Origin: Pleurocapsaceae cyanobacterium CSU_1_1
Lineage (GTDB): Bacteria; Cyanobacteriota; Cyanobacteriia; Cyanobacteriales; Xenococcaceae
Assembly (NCBI GenBank): GCA_012034765.1
Contig: JAAUOU010000003.1
Coordinates: 33,511-97,510, forward strand
Direction: 5' to 3'
DNA length: 64,000 nt
Shown here: one piece after another, positions 17,123 to 27,330 of the stretch
How positions within the stretch are numbered: the stretch's first letter is position 1
Layout of the letters: every line of letters starts with the position of its first letter
Notes under the pieces: model-generated
What the model saw: the letters and a program-made list of their open reading frames with translations, nothing else
Database searches by the model: none
Told to the model about the DNA's origin: nothing
Program-made: the position numbers and the translations under genes

Positions 17123-19765
17123 TTGACCTTGATAAGTGATAGTCCCATTGATTCAACTATAGCCAAGCCAGCCAGATATTTAGGTAACGAACTTGGTGCG
17201 GTACATAAACCTTGGCCAGATGCTGAGGTGAGATGGGTGCTGACTTATCCTGAAGTCTATGAGGTAGGAGCATCAAATCTGGGTCATATTATTCTCTACA
17301 ATATTATTAACGCGCAACCGCAACAGTTATGCGATCGCACTTATCTCCCCGCACCCGATTTATCAGCCAAGTTAAGAGAGACTAATACACCCTTATTTGC
17401 TCTAGAATCAAAGCGATCGCTCCAAGACTTTGATATCTTAGGTTTTAGTCTTAGCTATGAACTGGGGGCGACAAATATCTTAGAAATGCTGAGTTTGGCG
17501 CAGATTCCCCTCACCTGGAAGGAAAGGAATACAGGGGATTATCCCTTGATTTTTGCAGGGGGACAAACCGCCACTTCTAACCCCGAACCCTATGCTGATT
17601 TCTTGGATTTTATTGCTTTAGGGGATGGGGAGGAATTATTACCTGAGATTGGGTTAGTAATTAAGGAAGGAAAAGCAGCAGGATTGAGCAAAGAAGAGTT
17701 ATTGCTCGATTTAGCCCAAGTGCCTGGGGTATATGTACCTAGATTCTATGAGATGGCAGAAGATGGCTCTGTGGATCGCATTACCAAGGATGTGCCTAAA
17801 AGAGTATTGCGTCGAGTAGCTACGCCGATTCCCGCCTATTCCATTGGCTTAGTACCCTATATTGAAACTGTACACGATCGCCTGACGGTAGAAATAAGAC
17901 GAGGCTGTACCCGTGGCTGTCGTTTTTGTCAGCCAGGGATGTTAACTCGCCCAGCGACAGATGTTGAACCAGAAAAAGTGGTAGATGCGATCGAAAAGGG
18001 GATGCGGGCAACAGGCTACAATGAGTTTTCTTTACTTTCTTTGAGTTGTTCGGACTATTTGGCTTTACCAGCGGTAGGCATGGAGATCAAAAACCGCTTG
18101 CAAGAGGAGAATATTTCTTTATCTCTTCCCAGCCAACGGGTAGATCGTTTTGATGACAATATTGCCGATATTATTGGCGGTATACGTAAGTCGGGGCTAA
18201 CCTTTGCACCTGAAGCTGGAACTCAGCGGATGCGGGATGTAGTAAATAAGGGATTAACTAACGAAGAGTTGTTACGGGGTATCCAAACTGCCGTTGCCCG
18301 TGGCTGGAGTAAAGTTAAGCTTTACTTTATGATCGGCTTACCTGGCGAAACTGACGTTGATGTGGTGGGTATTGTCGATACAATACGTTGGTTACGTCGT
18401 GAGTGTAGTCAGATTAGTAATAAACGCCTCAACTTTAATATCACTATTTCTAACTTTACTCCTAAGCCACACACACCTTTTCAATGGCATTCTGTATCAA
18501 CTAGTGAGTTCAAACGAAAACAGGAACTACTCAAAGATGAATTTCGGCGAGTACGGGGAATTAAGGTTAATTACACTGATGTCCGTATCTCAGCAATGGA
18601 AGACTTTGTCGGTAGGGGCGATCGCCGTTTAGCTCCTGTGGTTAAACGTGCCTGGGAGTTAGGTGCAGGGATGGATTCCTGGTGGGAGAATTTAGATAAA
18701 GCATATGGGGCATGGGAAAAAGCGATCGCCGAAGCAGATCTAACCTGGAAATACCGTCAGGTAGAAGAAGGCGAATGGAATTTATTTGACCACCAAGCAT
18801 CTTCTGAACCCAGTCAAGGCAATTCGCCAAGCGCTCCTACCAATGATCTGCGTGAAGAAACCTTAAATGCTCCTCTTCCCTGGGATCATATTAATACGGG
18901 CATAGATAAACAGTGGCTCAAAGAAGACTTGCAAAGAGCATTGGATGCTGCTACTGTCCCTGATTGCGCTTTCGAGGGCTGTTCTCACTGTGGGGTATGT
19001 GGTACAGACTTCGGACATAATATTGTGGTTAAACCGCCTGAAATTCCTAAATTTGCAGGACATTTTAAACCCAATCAAGATAAGGAACAAAAGATTAGGA
19101 TGTGGTTTGGCAAAATTGACGAGATGAGCCTAATTAGCCACTTAGATTTAGTGCGCTTATTTGATCGCGCCATTCGTCGTGCAGCCTTACCGATCTCCTT
19201 TACAGGAGGATATCATCCTGGGCCAAAAATTTCTATTGCTAACGCCCTATCCCTGGGTATTACCAGCAACGGGGAAATAGTTGATTTTGAATTAACAGAA
19301 GATATGGATGTCGAGGAATTCCGCATTAGGTTAACGGCTCAATTACCTGCAAATGTGCCGATCTATAAGGTAGAAGAAGTAGAGATTAAGTCCCTTAACG
19401 CTAGTCGAATCATGGATCGCGCCGAGTATTTAATTACTCTCAAGCTGGCAGAAGATACAGCAGATCTAGAAACTCTTTGGCAAAAATGGATTGATGAGAT
19501 TAATAATGCTCAGGTAATTCTTTGGGAAAAATTTACTAAGTCGGGGAATAAAAAACAAATAAACTTACGCGATCGCCTTTTCTCTCTTTCCTTAGAATCT
19601 GCCCAAGATAATCAAGCCATAATTCGCTTTACTGGTAGCTGTCGCAATGATGGTACAAATCTCTCGCCAGATAATCTGGTTTATATGTTGGAACAGATTG
19701 CTAAGGTTGAGATGCAATTACTTCATGTTCATCGTCAACAATTGATTTTACAGTCATTCCCATAA
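17123..19765 (+). CDS. B12-binding-type radical SAM protein (TIGR03960) fused to a DUF2344/TIGR03936 domain, 880 aa
   Basis: Residues 1-235 form an N-terminal cobalamin-binding-like domain (EVYEVGASNLGHIILYNII, LFALESKRSLQDFDILGFSL). The radical SAM core follows with the cluster motif CTRGCRFC near residue 265 and the segment SEFNEYS-like SLLSLSCSDY. A Cys-rich patch lies around residue 615 (CAFEGCSHCGVCG). The final 240 residues are a DUF2344 domain (SHLDLVRLFDRAIRRAALPISFTGGYHPGP). The two-domain fusion is normal in cyanobacteria. The substrate is not known. The start is TTG at 17123, preceded by AGGAG about 11 bases upstream; no ATG gives the expected N-terminus. Confidence 0.88.
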   Translation: MTLISDSPIDSTIAKPARYLGNELGAVHKPWPDAEVRWVLTYPEVYEVGASNLGHIILYNIINAQPQQLCDRTYLPAPDLSAKLRETNTPLFALESKRSLQDFDILGFSLSYELGATNILEMLSLAQIPLTWKERNTGDYPLIFAGGQTATSNPEPYADFLDFIALGDGEELLPEIGLVIKEGKAAGLSKEELLLDLAQVPGVYVPRFYEMAEDGSVDRITKDVPKRVLRRVATPIPAYSIGLVPYIETVHDRLTVEIRRGCTRGCRFCQPGMLTRPATDVEPEKVVDAIEKGMRATGYNEFSLLSLSCSDYLALPAVGMEIKNRLQEENISLSLPSQRVDRFDDNIADIIGGIRKSGLTFAPEAGTQRMRDVVNKGLTNEELLRGIQTAVARGWSKVKLYFMIGLPGETDVDVVGIVDTIRWLRRECSQISNKRLNFNITISNFTPKPHTPFQWHSVSTSEFKRKQELLKDEFRRVRGIKVNYTDVRISAMEDFVGRGDRRLAPVVKRAWELGAGMDSWWENLDKAYGAWEKAIAEADLTWKYRQVEEGEWNLFDHQASSEPSQGNSPSAPTNDLREETLNAPLPWDHINTGIDKQWLKEDLQRALDAATVPDCAFEGCSHCGVCGTDFGHNIVVKPPEIPKFAGHFKPNQDKEQKIRMWFGKIDEMSLISHLDLVRLFDRAIRRAALPISFTGGYHPGPKISIANALSLGITSNGEIVDFELTEDMDVEEFRIRLTAQLPANVPIYKVEEVEIKSLNASRIMDRAEYLITLKLAEDTADLETLWQKWIDEINNAQVILWEKFTKSGNKKQINLRDRLFSLSLESAQDNQAIIRFTGSCRNDGTNLSPDNLVYMLEQIAKVEMQLLHVHRQQLILQSFP

Positions 19766-19846
19766 ATTTCCGTTAGTCTAAACCACAGTTAATGCCCAAC
19801 ATAAACTTAAAGTTATAGCAATACGTATTTCAGTTAGGACACTTAT

Positions 19847-19902
19847 TACCTACTACCCACTACCTACTACCCACTACCTACTACCTACTACCTACTACCT
19901 AC
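19847..19902. repeat. TACCTAC heptamer array, 8 copies
   Basis: Eight head-to-tail 7-base units TACCTAC or TACCCAC lie between the converging radical SAM gene and groEL. This is the same class of short tandem repeat as at 7714 but with a different unit. No spacers are present, so it is not a CRISPR array. Confidence 0.9.
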
Positions 19903-19962
19903 GAACAGTTAACTAGACTTGTCCTAATTTAACTTTGTACGGTTATATCTGGTTTCCACTCG

Positions 19963-19998
19963 AAAAAAAAGAGGTAGTCTAGTCCAAAGATCTACCTC
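19963..19998 (-). terminator. Intrinsic terminator of groEL
   Basis: Read on the minus strand, a 7-bp stem GAGGTAG/CTACCTC (19992-19998 with 19971-19977) is followed directly by eight T residues (19963-19970). It lies 52 bases past the groEL stop. Confidence 0.8.
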
Positions 19999-20049
19999 AA
20001 AATATCAAATTTCTAACCTTGATAAATTAGTTAGATAGAGTAGCAGGCA

Positions 20050-21753
<1,704 letters not shown>

Positions 21754-21771
21754 CTACTTTCATTTGCAAAT

Positions 21772-21798
21772 TTAGCACTCTTCAGTAGTGAGTGCTAA
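21772..21798 (-). promoter_or_regulatory. CIRCE operator (HrcA binding site)
   Basis: TTAGCACTC at 21772-21780 and GAGTGCTAA at 21790-21798 form the exact 9-9-9 CIRCE inverted repeat. Its centre lies about 53 bases before the groEL start codon, the usual place for HrcA repression of chaperonin genes. Confidence 0.95.
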
Positions 21799-21937
21799 AA
21801 AACATTATCTAAATTATTAAATTAATTAGTCTTGTAGGGATTACCGAAATAAGCAGCAAAATCTAGAGTCACTAAATTGCGATTAGGCGAAGCCTAAGCG
21901 GATCGCATTGCCAATAAATCTTTAAGTAAACCCGATT

Positions 21938-22798
21938 TTAATTGAAAACCAGAACACTTACACCCACTATAAAAAAAATAATGCTGAGAAAAATCACAAA
22001 ATAGCGCAATATATAAATTTGATTTTCCAGTTTTCTGAGAGCTTGTTTATTACCTGCAAAAAGAGTATTGATATACCTTTGCTGTTCCAAATTACGATGG
22101 TCAATCTGCATCTCCACTTTATACATATCTGGTGCAGAACGGTTCATTTGAGAGCTTGCAGCTTCAATCCCAGTTTGTAACTGCTGGCTTACCTGCGACT
22201 GGAAATTGCCTAATCCTAAGCGAAAATCTTGTTTGATATTAAGTATCTGAAGCTCTAACTCTTGATACATTTCTTTTCTGGAGGCCTCGTTGTGTACCAA
22301 TATTTTTTGCTCTAACTCAACGAGCGATCGCGCATAATTACTTTGTAAGTCTATTAAATTCTCGGCAGCCTGTTCTTTTTCTTGAATTAAATGGGATAAT
22401 AACTTTTCAAATAATCCTGGTCCAAGCTGAAAATAGCCTCGCTGTACAGCACGAATCGTATCTCCAATTTCTTGAGCTGAGGTATTTTTAAGCAGATAAC
22501 CTCTTGCACCAGCCTCTACTGCTGAGTTGATCTGATCTTCATGGTCATGACTACTGAGGATGATTACTTTAGTTTCAGGAAAACGTTCACTAAGTATTTT
22601 AGTTAGGCTTAAACCGTCCATCTCAGGCATTTCTAAATCGACAATGGTAATATCAACCCTATTTTGTTCTAAATACTTAATTGCTTCGATCCCACTAGTA
22701 GCTTTCTCCACCACTTGAAAATCTGGCTCATTTTCGAGAATTGTTTGCAAAGCTTGCCTAGTGAAGTTTTGGTCGTCTACTACTAGTATCTTAATCAC
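21938..22798 (-). CDS. Membrane-anchored response regulator (REC plus coiled coil plus one TM helix), 286 aa
   Basis: Residues 1-120 are a NarL-type receiver domain: VVDDQ near the start, phospho-acceptor Asp54 in VDLEMPEMDG, the switch residues SSHD, and Lys104 in GYLLKNTS. Instead of a helix-turn-helix, there follows a long, helical, Gln- and Glu-rich region (about 130-260) and one hydrophobic helix at the very C-terminus (RYFVIFLSIIFFIVGVSVLV). A tail-anchored receiver is unusual. It may act by binding partners at the membrane. The start is GTG (22796-22798), which gives the expected MIKILVVDD. No kinase is next to it. Confidence 0.82.
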   Translation of the reverse strand: MIKILVVDDQNFTRQALQTILENEPDFQVVEKATSGIEAIKYLEQNRVDITIVDLEMPEMDGLSLTKILSERFPETKVIILSSHDHEDQINSAVEAGARGYLLKNTSAQEIGDTIRAVQRGYFQLGPGLFEKLLSHLIQEKEQAAENLIDLQSNYARSLVELEQKILVHNEASRKEMYQELELQILNIKQDFRLGLGNFQSQVSQQLQTGIEAASSQMNRSAPDMYKVEMQIDHRNLEQQRYINTLFAGNKQALRKLENQIYILRYFVIFLSIIFFIVGVSVLVFN

Positions 22799-23329
22799 GA
22801 ATGTACCCTGAGCTTGAATAATTATAAATGTTGATTAATAAAATATATATATTTTGAGCTGGAACGATTACTGAGTAAAAAATACGAACCTATAGCAATC
22901 TTATTTGAGTTCTAAAAATTTAAATAGAAGTGAGGCAGAAAGTAAAAGTTATTATTTTGAGTAACTTCAAATTGCTGCACAACCAATCAAACCCTAACAA
23001 TTCAAATATAACCAAGCTCATAATGAGCTATGTCGCCAATTTAACCTAAACAAATCACAACATAACTGTAAAATGTTTTACAACTTCTGTCTAGTAAATG
23101 AGTAACAAACTATTAATAATAATTAGTAATTAAAACAGCTAGTATTTTTAGATAATTAATTCTTAAAAGGTTCGATGAGGCTTAAAATTAAATAATTAAA
23201 TACTAATCTAAGCAACACCACCATTTTTGAAATGATTTAAATTGTCAATACTAATTAATAGTTCGTTTCCCATATACCTCATCACAACCCTGTGATATCT
23301 AGAGCTAATTATAATTAAGATACAATAAG
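22799..23329. other. AT-rich intergenic stretch, no gene recognised
   Basis: These 531 bases separate two divergently transcribed genes. I find no coding frame, tRNA-like fold or strong hairpin. It presumably contains both promoters. Confidence 0.5.
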
Positions 23330-23763
23330 ATGTTTTTTTTAACCAGTTTAAAATTGTTACTATCATATCTCTGTTAACTGTCGCTTCGATACCAGCGATC
23401 GCCCATAATGTTGAAGTATCTGAAGAGGTAGCTGCAACATTTCACATTGAACCTAATCATAATCCCCAGGTAAATCAACCAACCACAGCCTGGTTTGCTT
23501 TAACTCGTCGTGGTGGAAACAGCATTCCCTTGTCCCAATGTAACTGTATTCTTCGGGTATATCGCACTCCTCGCGCTAATGATGCCACACCTTTATTTGA
23601 GCCTGCATTAACCCCTCTTAATGTAGAAAAATATCGAGAAATACCTGGTGCTAAAATAACCTTTCCCCAGGCGGGAGCATACGAACTGGAAATCAGTGGT
23701 ACAGCTAAAGATCAGAGCTTTTCCCCTTTTAAATTAAGCTACACTGTTAACGTAGTGCCATAA
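23330..23763 (+). pseudogene. Exported protein of a cyanobacterial family, frameshifted at a T8 tract
   Basis: From ATG 23330 the frame runs into eight T residues (23333-23340) and then stops after 15 codons. Adding one T joins it to the frame that stays open to the stop at 23761-23763 and encodes a convincing signal peptide (FNQFKIVTIISLLTVASIPAIA) followed by HNVEVSEEVAATFHIEPNHNP, TAWFALTRRGG, LSQCNCILRVY and FPQAGAYELEISG. The mature part has the look of a beta-sandwich (about 120 aa) of a family I recognise from cyanobacteria without a known function. In the large frame no ATG, GTG or TTG occurs before 23530. The break is therefore a one-base loss in the sequence or in the genome; see findings. 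Confidence 0.65.
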
Positions 23764-23886
23764 TCTGCTTACTGCCACATAAACTTTACAGATTATTTAC
23801 AGATCAAAAATTAAGCAAACAGATTTTGTTTTTGAATTACGCTCAAAAATGGCTCAGGCACACAACACTTAAAGGTTGCAATTATT

Positions 23887-24096
23887 ATGGGTAGAAAAGC
23901 CAAGCTCAAAAAATCAAGGCAGCAAGCCACCGCTAAATCGGATAAATCTAATCAAAAATATAGTGCCACAGAGTTTGTTGAACAATTTGAACACATGGGG
24001 TATCAAGTCAAGGTAGATCCTAAGTTACAGCCAAAAACCAATCGAGGCAATATTGCTCCAGAGCTTCCTCAAACAAGAATTGAACCCCAGCTATAA
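23887..24096 (+). CDS. Small basic hypothetical protein, 69 aa
   Basis: A 69-residue soluble protein with a Lys/Arg-rich start (GRKAKLKKSRQQ) and a central segment TEFVEQFEHMGYQVKVDP that could form a helix and strand. The basic N-terminus suggests nucleic-acid or ribosome contact, but that is only inference. I do not recognise a named family. The last six bases overlap the stop of the opposing small membrane gene. Confidence 0.5.
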   Translation: MGRKAKLKKSRQQATAKSDKSNQKYSATEFVEQFEHMGYQVKVDPKLQPKTNRGNIAPELPQTRIEPQL

Positions 24097-24309
24097 CAAA
24101 ATATTGTGCAAACTTTTGCGACTTAATTCCCAGCTAGATACGGGTAAAACAATTGGCCAAAATAAGGACGCAATCAAAAGAACACACCAAGAAATTAGAT
24201 CGAGTTTAGAGGTGCTGTAATCTGAGTAAAAAAGGCTAAACCAATAGAAAAATACCATCAAGCAGATGATCCAATACCAAGTAACTATGTTTGCTGACAT
24301 TATTAACAA
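24091..24309 (-). CDS. Small two-helix membrane protein, up to 72 aa
   Basis: Two transmembrane helices are clear: residues 8-28 (IVTWYWIICLMVFFYWFSLF) and about 38-57 (LISWCVLLIASLFWPIVLPV), with a short polar loop DYSTSKLD. The protein ends SSWELSRKSLHN. Start codons at 24309 and, three codons in, ATG 24300 (MSANIVTW) are possible; the second looks more natural. Proteins of this layout occur in cyanobacteria without assigned function. It converges on the 69-aa gene. Confidence 0.55.
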   Translation of the reverse strand: MLIMSANIVTWYWIICLMVFFYWFSLFYSDYSTSKLDLISWCVLLIASLFWPIVLPVSSWELSRKSLHNILL

Positions 24310-24499
24310 GCCAAAGTAAAAATTTTTGACTTAATTATCATTGATAATTTTCAAAAATGTAAGGAGTATAAATACTTAAATTAATTGATTAACTGGTAGA
24401 TAAACCTACAGAACTATCTCGATTAATCTGAATTTAAAGCCTAATTCGGAGAAAACAATTTAAATAAACTAGTTTAATTAAAAGTTTAAAAAAATTGAT

Positions 24500-25189
24500 T
24501 TATTTTTCTGTAATGCCACAGACAGCAGGCGTAGTCTTAACTTGAATCTGTTGATGTCCAGTGCTACTTAAAAGCTGGGCGATCGCTTCCTTTGCCTGAG
24601 TATTTGCCTGCTCTAAAATATCTTCTTGACAGGCGGTGTTGACAATTTCAACCAAAGTTTTTTTTTGTGCCAAGGTTTGTAGTTGAGGGGCAATATCTGG
24701 GCCTAAATTAAGGAATCCACGATTGTAATCATAGACACGAGAATAATCAATATCAATTTTACTATCCAATATTTTAGCTGGGGGTAAATTGATTACAACG
24801 CTATTTGGTTTAACAATAATGTTTGAATTGGTTAGCTCACTCAAATCTACTCCTGCTCTAACTTCTCCCCGTGCAATATAGAGTAATCGAGTAGTCGCTA
24901 GAGAAAAATCACCTAACTTCCGTTCTGCTGAAGTAGGAACAATGGTTTCTATAGTTTGCACCGCAGTAGATAATTCTTGAATATTCCTAATCTTCTCAAC
25001 AATTAGCGTTGAAGTGTCTACTTTAGACTCAATCGGTGAGATTTGAAACAAATTACTCACAAAATCTAAGGCGCGATCGCCTGTACGCCAAATACTAAAA
25101 ACAAACAGTAAAATCAATAAATTTATTCCTCCAGCAGTCAAAAATAAGAGTTTTTGCCAACAGGATAAATTAGATTTAGATATTGTCAT
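24500..25189 (-). CDS. DUF4230 domain protein, 229 aa
   Basis: One N-terminal transmembrane helix (residues 11-33, LLFLTAGGINLLILLFVFSI) anchors a DUF4230 domain in the periplasm or lumen. Visible family marks are ELSTAVQTIETIVPTSAER, LLYIARGEVRAGVDLSEL, VVINLPPAKILDSKIDID and the C-terminal helix with ANTQAKEAIAQLLSS. Function of DUF4230 is unknown. The final residues carry a Cys (TTPAVCG) that may pair with CQEDI upstream. Confidence 0.8.
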   Translation of the reverse strand: MTISKSNLSCWQKLLFLTAGGINLLILLFVFSIWRTGDRALDFVSNLFQISPIESKVDTSTLIVEKIRNIQELSTAVQTIETIVPTSAERKLGDFSLATTRLLYIARGEVRAGVDLSELTNSNIIVKPNSVVINLPPAKILDSKIDIDYSRVYDYNRGFLNLGPDIAPQLQTLAQKKTLVEIVNTACQEDILEQANTQAKEAIAQLLSSTGHQQIQVKTTPAVCGITEK

Positions 25190-25450
25190 AAGTCAATTAA
25201 ATAATTATTAAATAATACAATCCATAAACTATATACAGATAAAAATTAAGCTTAATCTTAATACCATTATAGTTAGAACAAAGCATAATACTTGAATTTG
25301 CTGGAGTGGGAAATGAGCCACCTCATAATGCTGATGGATATTGTCGTAACAAAAGAAATACTAGTGTTACCTAAGAAAATTTGTTATGCTATAACACCGT
25401 ATATAGTGCATTAGCTCAATAATTTAATTTAAAAAATAATTGGAACTTTT

Positions 25451-26536
25451 ATGACTTCAGTTTTATCTCAGCAGGGATATCTTCCTTCTCCTCAAGACAA
25501 TATGTCAGCCAACCCCATTTTTAATCCTGGGGGAGACGATCGCGTAGAAAATCGTTCGATTTGGTTTGGCAACACTACTAACCTGATGCAGCTTAACGAT
25601 GTCCGCTATTCTTGGGCGACTGGTTTATATCAACAAATGCGGGAAAATTTTTGGATTCCGCAAAAGCTAGATTTGACTCAAGATGTCACTGATTATTGGA
25701 ATTTAACTAAAGAAGAACGTCGCGCTTACGATGGCATACTTAGTTATTTAACTTTTTTAGATTCAGTACAAACCTGCAACATTCCTCATATCAAAAGTTG
25801 TGTGACCGCACCAGAAGTCAGCGTCTGTATGGCAGAACAAATTTCCCAAGAGGGAATGCATAACCAGAGTTATCAGTATATTATCGAAACCGTAATTCCC
25901 AGCGATCGCCGTAGCAGCGTTTATGAGTTTTGGCGTACTGATAAGATCCTTTCAGACCGTTGTGAGTTTATTGCCTCAATTTATCAAAAGTATATAGATA
26001 GTCCTACTCCAGAAAATTACTTTGTTTCATTGTTGGCAGACTATTTACTCGAAGGAGTTTATTTTTATAACGGCTTTATTTACTTTTATAATCTAGCTTC
26101 GCGGATGCTAATGCCAGGTAGCGCGGATATCTTTAAGATGATTAACCGTGATGAACTTTCTCATGTTCGACTTTATCAAAAACTTCTCCCAGAAGCGATG
26201 CAGCTATTTCCCCACTCCCTTGAGCAAATTTATGAAATGTTTGATACCGCAGTGCAGCATGAGTGTCGGTGGACAAATCATATCGTTGGCGACAGTGTTT
26301 TAGGTATTACCGAAGACAGCACCGAACATTATACGAAGTATATGGCAAATATGCGTTTGCGTTCGATTGGTTTAGAGCCTTTATACGCTGATGAGCAATA
26401 TAAGAAGAGTCCTTATCGGCATTTAGAAAAATTCTCTGATACTAAAGCAGAAGGTCATACTAAAGCCAATTTCTTTGAGGCTGGAGTTACTAGTTATGTT
26501 ATGTCTTCTGGCGTTGCTGGTTGGGATGAAATTTAA
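25451..26536 (+). CDS. nrdB: Ribonucleotide reductase beta subunit, 361 aa
   Basis: Ferritin-like small subunit of class I ribonucleotide reductase, which houses the metal and radical cofactor used by the NrdA subunit to make deoxyribonucleotides. Key segments are LSYLTFLDSVQTCNIP (first metal acid), EQISQEGMHNQSYQYI (Glu and His ligands), LLEGVYFYNGFIYFYNL and the closing MINRDELSHVRLY with the last Glu and His ligands. Length is normal. A Phe- or Tyr-rich radical environment cannot be resolved by eye to the exact subclass. No nrdA lies beside it, as is common in cyanobacteria. Confidence 0.92.
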   Translation: MTSVLSQQGYLPSPQDNMSANPIFNPGGDDRVENRSIWFGNTTNLMQLNDVRYSWATGLYQQMRENFWIPQKLDLTQDVTDYWNLTKEERRAYDGILSYLTFLDSVQTCNIPHIKSCVTAPEVSVCMAEQISQEGMHNQSYQYIIETVIPSDRRSSVYEFWRTDKILSDRCEFIASIYQKYIDSPTPENYFVSLLADYLLEGVYFYNGFIYFYNLASRMLMPGSADIFKMINRDELSHVRLYQKLLPEAMQLFPHSLEQIYEMFDTAVQHECRWTNHIVGDSVLGITEDSTEHYTKYMANMRLRSIGLEPLYADEQYKKSPYRHLEKFSDTKAEGHTKANFFEAGVTSYVMSSGVAGWDEI

Positions 26537-26549
26537 CTAACCTAAATCA

Positions 26550-26575
26550 TAGAGACATATCGTTATACGTCTCTA
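26550..26575. terminator. Hairpin after nrdB, possible terminator
   Basis: A 7-bp stem TAGAGAC/GTCTCTA with a 12-base loop starts 14 bases past the nrdB stop. A T-rich run follows only after a gap of about 13-20 bases, so it may be a dispersed palindrome acting as a weak terminator rather than a classical one. Confidence 0.45.
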
Positions 26576-26696
26576 CAGATTTATTTAACTTTTTTTGCCC
26601 ATTTTACCAAGATGCGATCGCTTGATTAAATTTATTCATTGGTGGGCAACGTAGCTCTTTCTAAAATGTTGATTTGCTCTAATTGATATTTTGCAC

Positions 26697-26850
26697 TAAA
26701 GTACTAGCCCTAAAGGATTAGCTCCTACGTCCTAAAGGATTCCTAAAGGATTAGCTTCGCGTCACCGCTCCGCGACACGAAGTTAGTCCTAAAGCATACC
26801 GCTTCGCATATCCTTTAGGGCATATCGCGTCCTTCGCGTCGCCCACCCTC
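26697..26850. repeat. Cluster of CCTAAAGGA palindromic repeats
   Basis: Three direct copies of CCTAAAGGA (26709, 26731 and 26742) and one inverted copy (26811-26819), interleaved with GC-rich pieces such as GCTTCGCGTC and ACCGCTCCGCG, fill this stretch between nrdB and the tautomerase gene. The pieces can fold into several nested hairpins. The same core appears inside genes at 34076, 43413 and 63483. Confidence 0.8.
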
Positions 26851-26865
26851 CGAAAGCGATCGCTC

Positions 26866-27216
26866 TCAACCAAAAGTGGACTCATTCCAACCCCACATAT
26901 AGCCCTTGGCATCAGCAAATTCGAGATAAATACGGTTAACAGGAACAGCTAATTCATCGCTAATTTGACTACAAAAATCCTGGCTCATTGCCTTAGTTTG
27001 GTCTGGACTCATACTGCCAATACTCTTAATCTCTACATAACAGACAGGTTCAAATGTGCCACCAAAGGTCATGGTCACATCACTTTCAAAGGCAGTCATG
27101 ACCCTCGATTCTGGTTTACCGAGGTGTTTTGCCAAACTACTAGATAGGCTAGTTAACAAGCCTTTTACTGTTGCTTTGGATGGGGAAACAGAGGACTGAA
27201 CTTTAATTAAAGGCAT
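26866..27216 (-). CDS. MIF / phenylpyruvate tautomerase family protein, 116 aa
   Basis: Homologue of macrophage migration inhibitory factor. Pro2 (after Met1) is the catalytic base in this superfamily. The protein begins PLIKVQSSVSPSKA and has SSSLAKHLGKPESRVM, the strand CYVEIKSIGS and the closing NRIYLEFADAKGYMWGWNESTFG typical of bacterial MIF-like tautomerases. It would form a cytoplasmic trimer; the natural substrate in bacteria is not established. Full family length. Confidence 0.9.
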   Translation of the reverse strand: MPLIKVQSSVSPSKATVKGLLTSLSSSLAKHLGKPESRVMTAFESDVTMTFGGTFEPVCYVEIKSIGSMSPDQTKAMSQDFCSQISDELAVPVNRIYLEFADAKGYMWGWNESTFG

Positions 27217-27330
27217 AATTATTTTTTAATCTCAATCAAGATTTTTCGCAATCTATATCTATTAATATAGGGTGTTGGCGCGTAGATCTTTTGACCCATT
27301 TGATTACTGATTATAAATCTGGTTTTAACT

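Noticed and set aside
19847..19902. CRISPR-like array
   Set aside because: Units are 7 bases long with no spacers; it is a simple tandem repeat.
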